From contig DAOWNU010000049.1 of the NCBI GenBank assembly GCA_030642425.1, forward strand, positions 1 through 9,240: DNA of 9,240 nucleotides, in the 5' to 3' direction. This document shows, one piece after another, positions 1 to 5,661 of this stretch. Every line of letters starts with the position of its first letter. Position 1 is the first letter of the stretch. A program made the position numbers and the translations under genes. The notes beneath the pieces were generated by a model. It made no database searches. It saw nothing but the letters and a program-made list of their open reading frames with translations, and was not told the DNA's origin. This DNA is from a bacterium. Its GTDB lineage: Bacteria > UBP14 > UBA6098.

Positions 1-1
1 C

Positions 2-565
2 TGCCAGCCAATAATTATTTATTTGCACGACGATCTCGGTATCGACGAATCATCTATCGTGCTCACGGTCGATGGAGCGCCGGTCTATATTACAGATTCG
101 CGGCTGACCTATGCTGCCGACACGCTCCGGTATCTGCCCACATATCCGTGCTGGCCCGAACTCATTCACACTTTCTCGCTTACCGCCGATAATACAATCG
201 GTGTGCCGCTACCCGCGCCAATCACCGGCAGTTTCCTGATCGATCTTTCGCCGCCTTATTTCACCAATATTGCCCCTCCGCCGGGAAGCTATGTCGGCGC
301 GTCGCCGACCGTCTCGATAGACGTCCACGACGACGGGATCGGGATCGTTTCGGGCGACGTTTATATCGAAATCGACGGAACGCCCTATCTTCCGGGCGCT
401 GCCGGAATTACCTGGGACGGCACCACATTCACCGCGGACCTCGCGGCTCTCGGCCTTTCCTATTCGGACGGCGATCATATCCAATTCTGCCTGAGGGGCG
501 CGCACGACGACCCCGATTACTGCGACCCAAACGCGGCGGACACTTGCTGGGAGTTGATTGTTAAT
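2..565 (+). repeat. Protein module pair A1 (2-256) and B1 (257-565)
   Basis: A1 lacks its first strand, which lies off the left edge. It keeps SSIVLTVDG and ends with FLIDLSPP. B1 has YIEIDGTPY, ITWDG, SDGD and the Cys signature DDPDYCDPNAADTCW. The PP at 251-256 marks the A/B junction in every pair. Confidence 0.8.
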
Positions 566-3500
566 CTGGCCGCGCCAATTGCAGTCGTTATCCTGCCCGA
601 CCCGGGAACTATCAGCGCCTGCACTCATCAGGGAGTAACGTGGCAGGTCGAGGCCAGCAACGGGATTGATCCCGCCACCGGCGAGGTTTCCGACGGCGTT
701 TCGACATGGACAACTTCTGACCCGGAGCTTACTTACACTCCGCTCACAATAACATCCGGTCTATACGAGTTCATTCCAAGCGTGCCTTGGGGCATCTACG
801 ATTTTCTTAATATCTGTATCTACGGCGTCGAGGATTCGATGGGCCACGTTATGCCGGACACCGTTTGCGCCAATTTCAGGATGGATCTGGTTCCGCCGGA
901 GCTTTACGGTCTTACACCGCTTCCCGGCACCGAGACCCCCTCGACTTCGCCATCGATCTATTTCTGCTTACGCGATACTGTGGCGGAGATTAACGGCGAT
1001 TCGGTAACACTGATTGTCGATGGCGTGCCCTATACCTTCGGCAGCGGCTGGATTACGGACGATACATGTCTGACCTGGGATGCGGTGGATTTCGGCGTAT
1101 CGTTCACCGAGGGCGAGATAATCACAATCTGCCTCGAAGCGACCGATCACCCCGATACTTGTCAGGCCAATCATCTGGACACATGCTGGACCCTTATTAT
1201 GCCCCCGCCGCACGTCTATGCCCACGCCGGAGTCGATATTACTCTCTGTCCCGGCGATTCTATCCGGCTCGGCTGCGATCCGAGCGCATACGAGGGCATT
1301 CCGCCTTATACTTACGGGTGGACGGAGATAGGCGGCCCGTGGACGAGCGGCCTCCCGAATCCCTATGCTCATCCTTTAACGACGACAAGCTATATCCTCC
1401 ATGTTACCGACGCCGCGGGCGTTCCGACCGAGGATTACGACACTATTACTATCACGGTCGATTTTATCCCGGTCGCGCCGCCGACACTTATCTCACCGGC
1501 CGGCGGGTCGATACTGCCGCCTTCGCCCGCGACAATCGATCTTATCTGGAACGTGCCCGCCGGAAGCGGCTCGATACTCTACGACGTTCTTATCGACGGC
1601 GCCCCGGTGGCCTCGACTATCTCCGAAACGACCTATGCCGTCGATTTCCCCTGCGGAGAATCGCACACCTGGACCGTTATCGCAAAGAACAATTGCACCA
1701 GCGAGTATTTCTTCTGCGAAACGGACACGCTCGGAGACTCGACCTATATCTATTTCGGCGTTGCGGACACACATTACGCGGTCAGCGGCGACTCGGGACG
1801 CGCGTTCAGCACATATCCCTGCGGCGGCCCCGTTCCCTCAATAATCAGGCCCTTCGACGGCGCGTTCAGCGCGTGCGATCCGGAGAGCATTATCATCCAT
1901 ATCGACGACACTTCGGGAATTGTGGAAAGCACTATCGTGCTGGAGGTCGATGGGACAACCTACACAACGTCCGACGCCGCGCTCACATTCTTCGCCCCGA
2001 ACGAACTTGTTTTCGCGGCGGGCGCCGGTTTCTGGTCCGATGGCGATATTGTAACTGTAACGCTCCACCACGCGGAGAATGCCTATGGTGTCGATATCGC
2101 GGCTCCGCTGACCTTCAGCTTCACTATCGACTATTCCCCGCCGACCTTTTCCGCATTCTTGCCGCCTTCCGCCGGTTATGCTCCGGGCTTTATAACAATC
2201 GTGGGTTTCCACACGGAGGACGCCCTGAGCGGGGTCGATTCCACGACTGTCTGTATCACTGTCGACGGGCCGGGCTATTATGATACCTATTGTGTCGGCA
2301 ATCCCTGTGTTACATGGGACGACGCGGCGGGCGATTTCGAGCTCGACCTTGCCTGCGCGGGTTACGATTTCGACCGTGGCGATACTATTATTCTGTGCGC
2401 TATCGCGGGCGATTCGCCGGACTACTGCGATGCCAATATCGACACCTCCTGCTGGACGATATATATCATCGACTGCGACCTGATTGTTACGATCGATATG
2501 CCGGACACGATAATATGCGGTGAGGATTCGCTATTCTTCACTATGCCAGTCAGCGTGATCGGCGGGACTCTACCCTACGAATACTGTTGGTGCCGGCCCC
2601 ACGGCGCGTTTTCCGATTCGACTATTCTGAACCCCGATATCCTGATCCACGGACCGGGAGCAGATTACCTTGTTATCATGGTCACCGATTCGAGCGGCTG
2701 TATCGCCATCGACAGCGTGTTCGTCGGCATCAGCAATCCCATCGCGCACGCAGGCGGCGATATAACTATCTGCCCCGGTGGAACCGGCAATGTCGGCTGC
2801 GATCCGATAGTCTCCGGTTCGGTCGTTCCGCCGCTGGATACGACATGGTTAGACCTCGACGGCACAGTTATTCATACCGGCGGTAGCTTCCCGGTCACCC
2901 CTGATTCATCTATTTACTATATCCTCGAGATAATCGACGCCATTGGCTGCGCCGACTACGACACGATGTGGGTCGATTACGATCACGAGACCCCCGGGCC
3001 GTTCAGTTGGATTATCCCCGATTCCGCAGATACCGTTCCGGTCGGCACTGTCGAGCTTTGCTGGGAAATGCCTTCCGGCACGATGCCTATTTATTTCGAC
3101 GTCCTCGTCGATGGTGCTGTCGTGACGACTGGAATTACCGACACGTGCTTTACTGTCGGACCGTTCCCCTGCGGCGAGACGCATTGGTGGTTTATCGAAT
3201 CCTATAACTATTGCTGGCCTGTAGCTTGTGACGGTTTCTCGGATACAGCAGGCGTGGTCGTCGCCGGAAGCACCTTCGCGGGCGGTTTCGATCCGCCGTT
3301 CCATACGGAACCGTGCCCCACCGGCACTCCGATATTGATCACACCTTACGACGGCGCGTGCCTATCCTGCGACGATCAGGAGATTGTAATCCGAATTCAG
3401 CAGCCGGACAGCGGATTGGCTATCGTTGAAAGCTCGATAATCCTCGAGGTCGAGGGCACGGATTACACTGTCGATGGAATCACCTTGATTTGGGTCGATC

Positions 3501-4096
3501 CCGACCTGACATTCATCCCGCCCGCGCTCTGGACCGACGGACAGGAGGTTAATTTCTGCCTGACTCAGGCTTTCGATGAGGACTCGAACACCGTCAACGA
3601 CCTGCCATTCTGCAAAAACTTCTATGTTGACTTAAGCCCGCCGGTGCCGACAGTTGTCTCGCCGCCATTGGTCGATCAGACATCGTCGCCATCGACCTTT
3701 GAGTTTGAGATAACCGATGCCGGCTGCGGCGGAGTCGATGTTTTGAGCATTATCGCCATGATCGGCACCGCGCCCGGGCCGTTCACGCCATATTCGGTTG
3801 ACGGCACGATTCTCTCGTGGATCGATCCTACGCTAACCTTCGATGCTGTGGCTGCGGGCGAAAGCTGGTCTCCCGGCGATTCCATCGTGTTCGAAATCGT
3901 TGCCAACGACGGCGTGGATACGATATTCTGCCCGGCGAACATCGACACGACACATTTCGCGTGGTTCGTCCGCGATCCGAACGCTCCGGTGCCGGACATT
4001 GTTCGCCCCGATAGCGGCGAATATACGGCCTGCGACCCGGACAGCATCGTTATACAAATCGACGATCCCGACGGCGTGGCCGCACCGACAACATAA
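2..4096 (+). CDS. Giant modular secreted Ig-like/PKD-like repeat protein, 5'-partial, ends at in-frame TAA
   Basis: An open frame runs from the left edge; reading from base 2 gives 1364 codons before TAA. The first possible start, TTG at 23, is not a real start: the residues before it (CQPIIIYL) belong to the same repeat that recurs downstream (for example SACDPESIIIHIDD), so the true start lies upstream. The protein is built of beta-rich modules of about 85-120 residues in the order A-B-A-B-C-D-A-B-C-C-D-A-B-A5(broken). A modules open with P..I.P..G..SACD, carry SSI.L.VDG and end with F.VDLSPP. B modules carry WD....F, GD and DxPDYCxxNxxDTCW. Many Cys and Asp and almost no Lys suggest an extracellular, disulfide-bonded, acidic protein, perhaps an adhesin or surface-layer component. 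No catalytic motif was seen. Function unknown; the repeat-protein assignment is firm, adhesion is inference. Confidence 0.9.
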   Translation, partial: CQPIIIYLHDDLGIDESSIVLTVDGAPVYITDSRLTYAADTLRYLPTYPCWPELIHTFSLTADNTIGVPLPAPITGSFLIDLSPPYFTNIAPPPGSYVGASPTVSIDVHDDGIGIVSGDVYIEIDGTPYLPGAAGITWDGTTFTADLAALGLSYSDGDHIQFCLRGAHDDPDYCDPNAADTCWELIVNLAAPIAVVILPDPGTISACTHQGVTWQVEASNGIDPATGEVSDGVSTWTTSDPELTYTPLTITSGLYEFIPSVPWGIYDFLNICIYGVEDSMGHVMPDTVCANFRMDLVPPELYGLTPLPGTETPSTSPSIYFCLRDTVAEINGDSVTLIVDGVPYTFGSGWITDDTCLTWDAVDFGVSFTEGEIITICLEATDHPDTCQANHLDTCWTLIMPPPHVYAHAGVDITLCPGDSIRLGCDPSAYEGIPPYTYGWTEIGGPWTSGLPNPYAHPLTTTSYILHVTDAAGVPTEDYDTITITVDFIPVAPPTLISPAGGSILPPSPATIDLIWNVPAGSGSILYDVLIDGAPVASTISETTYAVDFPCGESHTWTVIAKNNCTSEYFFCETDTLGDSTYIYFGVADTHYAVSGDSGRAFSTYPCGGPVPSIIRPFDGAFSACDPESIIIHIDDTSGIVESTIVLEVDGTTYTTSDAALTFFAPNELVFAAGAGFWSDGDIVTVTLHHAENAYGVDIAAPLTFSFTIDYSPPTFSAFLPPSAGYAPGFITIVGFHTEDALSGVDSTTVCITVDGPGYYDTYCVGNPCVTWDDAAGDFELDLACAGYDFDRGDTIILCAIAGDSPDYCDANIDTSCWTIYIIDCDLIVTIDMPDTIICGEDSLFFTMPVSVIGGTLPYEYCWCRPHGAFSDSTILNPDILIHGPGADYLVIMVTDSSGCIAIDSVFVGISNPIAHAGGDITICPGGTGNVGCDPIVSGSVVPPLDTTWLDLDGTVIHTGGSFPVTPDSSIYYILEIIDAIGCADYDTMWVDYDHETPGPFSWIIPDSADTVPVGTVELCWEMPSGTMPIYFDVLVDGAVVTTGITDTCFTVGPFPCGETHWWFIESYNYCWPVACDGFSDTAGVVVAGSTFAGGFDPPFHTEPCPTGTPILITPYDGACLSCDDQEIVIRIQQPDSGLAIVESSIILEVEGTDYTVDGITLIWVDPDLTFIPPALWTDGQEVNFCLTQAFDEDSNTVNDLPFCKNFYVDLSPPVPTVVSPPLVDQTSSPSTFEFEITDAGCGGVDVLSIIAMIGTAPGPFTPYSVDGTILSWIDPTLTFDAVAAGESWSPGDSIVFEIVANDGVDTIFCPANIDTTHFAWFVRDPNAPVPDIVRPDSGEYTACDPDSIVIQIDDPDGVAAPTT
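566..1201 (+). repeat. Protein module pair A2 (566-898) and B2 (899-1201)
   Basis: A2 is the most divergent A module: its central strand reads EVSDGVSTWTTSDPEL, with an extra loop before it. It keeps ISAC at the start and FRMDLVPP at the end. B2 keeps LIVDGVPY, LTWDAVDF and DHPDTCQANHLDTCW. Confidence 0.75.
1202..1828 (+). repeat. PKD/SprB-like module C1 (1202-1474) and fibronectin-III-like module D1 (1475-1828)
   Basis: C1 has the AHAG.DITLCPGDS opening, PPYTYGW and TTTSYILHVTDAAG, the pattern of PKD/SprB-type repeats in large secreted proteins. D1 has P.LISPAGGS, IDLIWNVPAGSGSILYDV (the fibronectin-III Trp strand), VDFPCGESHTW and a Cys-rich tail ending TYPCGG. Family assignment is from pattern only. 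Confidence 0.65.
1829..2473 (+). repeat. Protein module pair A3 (1829-2143) and B3 (2144-2473)
   Basis: A3 is the clearest A copy: IIRPFDGAFSACDPESI, STIVLEVDG, TTSDAALTF, FWSDGD and FTIDYSPP. B3 has ITVDGPGYYD, VTWDDAAGDFELD, RGDTIILC and DSPDYCDANIDTSCW. Confidence 0.8.
2474..3325 (+). repeat. PKD-like modules C2 (2474-2737) and C3 (2738-2998), fibronectin-III-like D2 (2999-3325)
   Basis: C2 has GGTLPYEYCW and MVTDSSGCIAIDSVFV. C3 opens with AHAGGDITICPGG, as C1 does, and ends with IIDAIGCADYDTMWV. D2 parallels D1: VELCWEMPSG, YFDVLVDGAVV, VGPFPCGETHWW and a tail ending TEPCPTG. The B-C-D-A order seen after B2 therefore recurs, with one additional C module. Confidence 0.65.
3326..3985 (+). 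repeat. Protein module pair A4 (3326-3643) and B4 (3644-3985)
   Basis: A4: LITPYDGACLSCDDQEI, SSIILEVEG, LWTDGQEV and FYVDLSPP. B4 is divergent: it keeps LSWIDPTLTFD and PGDSIVFEI, but the Cys signature is reduced to FCPANIDTTHFAW, with one Cys instead of two. Confidence 0.75.
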
Positions 4097-4618
4097 CAAA
4101 CTGTCAACGGTGTCAACTACTCCACCGACGACGACGAATTAAGCTGGGACGCGCCATATCTCGTTCTCCATCCAATACCCTCGTGGCCGAACAACACTGT
4201 TGTCACGGCAAGTCTCGTCCACGTCGCGGATATTTTCGGCAACGATATTTCAGCTTCGGTCGATTGGTCGTTCACTGTCGATCTCTCCGCGCCGGTGGCG
4301 GATATGACTATCCCGGTGCCGAGCGGCATGACACGCAACGCCGAGCAGGACATCACTATCGAAGTCGATGAAACCTTGTCTGGCGTGGATTCGGGGCTGC
4401 TCGAATTAACTATCAACGGCGTGGTTTTCGACGAGACGGAGTTCAACTGGTCGCCCGACGGCCTCGGCGGCGGGATAATCGTGTTCCGTCCCGAAGAAAA
4501 CGGCATGACATTCGTTGCCGGCGACACCGTGGACGTCCACATCGAGGTTTTCGACTCACCCGATTGGTGCGCGCCGAATTTCGCCCAATTCGACTGGATA
4601 TTCTACATGGAGCCGGAG
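3986..4618 (+). repeat. Protein module pair A5 (3986-4294, contains the TAA) and B5 (4295-4618)
   Basis: A5: IVRPDSGEYTACDPDSI, then the stop, VNGVNYSTDDDELSW and FTVDLSAP. B5: LELTINGVVFD, FNWSPDGLGGG, VAGDTVDVHI and DSPDWCAPNFAQFDW, with only one Cys. Homology on both sides of the stop shows that the gene was originally continuous. Confidence 0.8.
4094..4096 (+). other. In-frame TAA interrupting module A5
   Basis: The stop sits in the strand that in the other A modules reads SSI.L.VDG (here PTT-stop-QTVNG). Counting from the preceding Gly, the stop aligns with the Val after Ile in A3, and length is conserved on both sides. TAA also ends the phosphatidyltransferase gene at 8921-8923, so there is no sign of a reassigned TAA codon. 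Confidence 0.9.
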
Positions 4619-4918
4619 GTTACGTGCATGGTTCTGCCGAATCCATTCACTCCCGACGGCAACGACATCAACGATATAGCGATGTTCACTTACCCGAACA
4701 TGATGAGCGAAACGGCGACGATTATCGTATTCGACATGGACAATGTCGAGGTTTGGCGGAGCGACGCGCCGGTGCAGCTGCGTTTCGACGAGGCGGTTGG
4801 CCGCCTTTGGAACGGCGCCGACACGAACGGCCAGCCGGTCGAACCGGGCCTTTATCTTTATCTAATAATCGTTCAGGACGAGATTATCTGCAACGGGACT
4901 ATGGTTCTGCTTCGGTAG
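4097..4918 (+). CDS. 3' remainder of the giant repeat protein after the in-frame TAA (modules A5-B5 and C-terminal sorting-type domain)
   Basis: The frame of the preceding ORF continues past TAA 4094-4096 for 273 codons to TAG 4916-4918. The first residues, QTVNGVNYSTDDDELSW, are the second half of an A module (compare LEVDGTTYTTSDAAL in A3). The module then ends with FTVDLSAP, followed by module B5 and a terminal domain. Gene callers would probably start at GTG 4295 or ATG 4304, but neither has a Shine-Dalgarno sequence and both lie inside the B5 fold, so an independent gene is unlikely. If the stop is real, this piece carries the sorting domain but no secretion signal, and the upstream piece lacks the sorting domain. 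Best read as part of one disrupted gene (or one intact gene with a sequence error). Confidence 0.8.
   Translation, partial: QTVNGVNYSTDDDELSWDAPYLVLHPIPSWPNNTVVTASLVHVADIFGNDISASVDWSFTVDLSAPVADMTIPVPSGMTRNAEQDITIEVDETLSGVDSGLLELTINGVVFDETEFNWSPDGLGGGIIVFRPEENGMTFVAGDTVDVHIEVFDSPDWCAPNFAQFDWIFYMEPEVTCMVLPNPFTPDGNDINDIAMFTYPNMMSETATIIVFDMDNVEVWRSDAPVQLRFDEAVGRLWNGADTNGQPVEPGLYLYLIIVQDEIICNGTMVLLR
4619..4915 (+). other. C-terminal sorting-type domain (T9SS C-terminal / FlgD Ig-like style) of the giant protein
   Basis: The last 99 residues follow the pattern LPNPFTPDGNDIND, IIVFDMDNVEVWR, WNGADTNGQPVEPGLYLYLI and a final NGTMVLLR. NPFTP..D.IND, WNG.D.NG..V..G.Y.Y and a closing G...L strand are typical of gliding-motility-type or FlgD-like C-terminal domains that direct outer-membrane translocation and anchoring in Bacteroidetes and related groups. 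The pattern is clear; that it is a functional secretion signal here is inference. Confidence 0.75.
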
Positions 4919-4947
4919 GACGCGGTCGGCGGAAAATTAGTTTCAAT

Positions 4948-4981
4948 AAGGCGGGTTATTGCCACCCGCCTTTTTGTTTTT
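4948..4981 (+). terminator. Intrinsic terminator of the giant gene
   Basis: A perfect 9-bp stem, AAGGCGGGT (4948-4956) with ACCCGCCTT (4964-4972), and a 7-base loop run into a T tract (TTTTTGTTTTT, 4971-4981). It starts 30 bases after the TAG stop. Confidence 0.93.
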
Positions 4982-5152
4982 GTTCGACCATAAAGGTTTG
5001 CTGCGCGACTACTTTTTTTATTCTCCGGGGTGAATTGGTCGAAATCTGTTGTTCGCGTTCGTTTCTCGCCGGTTTTTTATGATAAATCCACGGTCGTTTG
5101 CCCCATCGACGCGGTCGTTTGTTCCATTAAAGGCTGCAAAATCATTTCCGAC

Positions 5153-5362
5153 TGCATCTTTACGACAGTTGAGTGCGTAGATACGACTATCCGATGCAAC
5201 GATACGACAGAGGAGTGAGTTAATACGACTATCCGATGCAGTGATACGACAGAGGAGTGCGTCAATAAGATTATCTGGTGCATCTTTACAACAGAGGAGT
5301 GAGTAGATACGACTATCTGGTGCAGTTTTACGACAAAAGGACGCGTAAATACGATAAAAGAG
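5153..5362. repeat. Minisatellite with 21-bp period (10 units; 42-bp higher-order period)
   Basis: Ten consecutive 21-base units start at 5153 and every 21 bases after. Seven keep the core TACGAC exactly, and TGC or TGA begins the first nine. Two unit types alternate, one ending ACAGAGGAG and one ending ACTATC(C/T)G(A/G), so the array is most regular as 42-bp dimers (5153, 5195, 5237, 5279, 5321). Decayed units in the same phase extend left to 5090, where CGGTCGTTTG recurs 21 bases apart at 5091 and 5112, and right to about 5383. The period equals seven codons, so long frames arise on both strands. Function unknown. Confidence 0.88.
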
Positions 5363-5425
5363 CGCGTCGATGAGGCTCCCGACCGCGATTTTGCGATTGC
5401 CGATTTCGCCAATGCCTTTCGATAG

Positions 5426-5513
5426 GTCGAGCGTCTCGCTCGACGATTACAATCACGTAAGGAGGGCCTATGTGTCCTCCTCCATTCGGGAGCACACACA
5501 GGTTCTCCCCTAC
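5426..5513. repeat. Compact three-hairpin palindromic repeat element
   Basis: Hairpin 1: GTCGAGCG (5426-5433), loop TCT, CGCTCGAC (5437-5444), a perfect 8-bp stem. Hairpin 2: 5460-5467 pairs with 5474-5481 (8 bp, one G-T pair), loop CTATGT. Hairpin 3: GGGAG (5488-5492) pairs with CTCCC (5505-5509), with an inner AC/GT pair after one mismatch. Hairpins 2 and 3 lie between imperfect inverted ends, GTAAGGAGG at 5457 and the complement of GTAGGGGAG at 5513. The paired-hairpin layout with outer GTAGGGG-type ends resembles widespread intergenic REP-like elements known from several phyla. No transposase is present. Family membership is inference from layout. Confidence 0.7.
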
Positions 5514-5514
5514 G

Positions 5515-5529
5515 AATTTATTATAAATT
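5515..5529. repeat. AT-rich perfect palindrome
   Basis: AATTTAT-T-ATAAATT has 7-bp perfect arms around a single T and directly abuts the palindromic element. It contains TATAAT on the - strand (5525-5520), but no matching -35 box was found. It could be an end feature of the element or an operator-like site. Confidence 0.4.
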
Positions 5530-5560
5530 TCCCTTTTTCCGGTGCAGGGCCGGGACCTTT

Positions 5561-5586
5561 TGCCTTTTACCTATTACATTTTACCT
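5561..5586 (-). repeat. Left arm of a 26-bp inverted repeat bracketing ispA
   Basis: TGCCTTTTACC then TATTACATTTTACCT; its reverse complement matches 6536-6561 at 25 of 26 positions (single mismatch: T in place of G at position 9). The arm lies just upstream of the ispA promoter. Confidence 0.85.
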
Positions 5587-5613
5587 TCTTCCCTCCTCAT
5601 CGATAAAAAACAC

Positions 5614-5642
5614 TTGCCTCTTCGAACTATTTGGGATATATT
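5614..5642 (+). promoter_or_regulatory. Sigma70-like promoter of ispA
   Basis: -35 TTGCCT (5614-5619), 17-base spacer, -10 TATATT (5637-5642). The predicted start near 5649 gives a leader of only about 12 bases, just enough for the AGGAG at 5651. Placement right before the gene supports the call; the -35 box matches consensus at 4 of 6 positions. Confidence 0.6.
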
Positions 5643-5650
5643 TCCTTCCG

Positions 5651-5655
5651 AGGAG
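5651..5655 (+). promoter_or_regulatory. Ribosome binding site deciding the ispA start
   Basis: AGGAG lies 6 bases before ATG 5662. It settles the start at 5662 rather than at the in-frame upstream codon at 5542, which lies before the promoter. Confidence 0.85.
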
Positions 5656-5661
5656 AGAACT

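Larger units (their letters stand above)
4919..5661. other. 743-base non-coding stretch between the repeat-protein gene and ispA
   Basis: Holds, in order: an intrinsic terminator, a plain stretch 4982-5089 with nothing convincing, a 21-bp-period minisatellite, a three-hairpin palindromic element, an AT-rich palindrome, the left arm of an inverted repeat, and the ispA promoter and ribosome binding site. No convincing protein gene was found; the open frames here come from the repeats (see the rejected list). Confidence 0.75.

Noticed and set aside
1066..2283. 405-codon + strand frame inside the giant gene
   Set aside because: Arg/Tyr-rich, low-complexity translation in a shifted frame of a clearly homologous repeat gene; a GC-driven shadow.
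4094..4096. Reassigned TAA codon as explanation of the split gene
   Set aside because: TAA ends the phosphatidyltransferase gene at 8921-8923, and ktrA starts one base later, so TAA acts as a normal stop.
4983..5043. 8-bp inverted repeat TTCGACCA / TGGTCGAA, 45 bases apart
   Set aside because: Too short and too far apart to distinguish from chance; no adjacent gene end or repeat unit supports it.
5078..5083. TATGAT as a possible -10 box
   Set aside because: No -35 box at 15-19 bases upstream and no gene follows.
5030..5218. 62-codon + strand frame starting MNWSKSVV
   Set aside because: Runs straight into the minisatellite, lacks a ribosome site and ends at a repeat-borne TGA.
5153..5362. 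CRISPR array
   Set aside because: The period is 21 bases with no unique spacers between identical repeats; this is a decayed tandem repeat.
5470..5526. 18-codon ORF with AAGGAGG 4 bases before ATG (MCPPPFGSTHRF...)
   Set aside because: The Shine-Dalgarno sequence and start are both parts of hairpin 2 of the palindromic element; the peptide is just the translated hairpin.
5542..5661. N-terminal extension of IspA from an upstream start at 5542
   Set aside because: Precedes the promoter and ribosome site, overlaps the inverted-repeat arm, and the added residues (FTYYILPSSLL) have no family counterpart.
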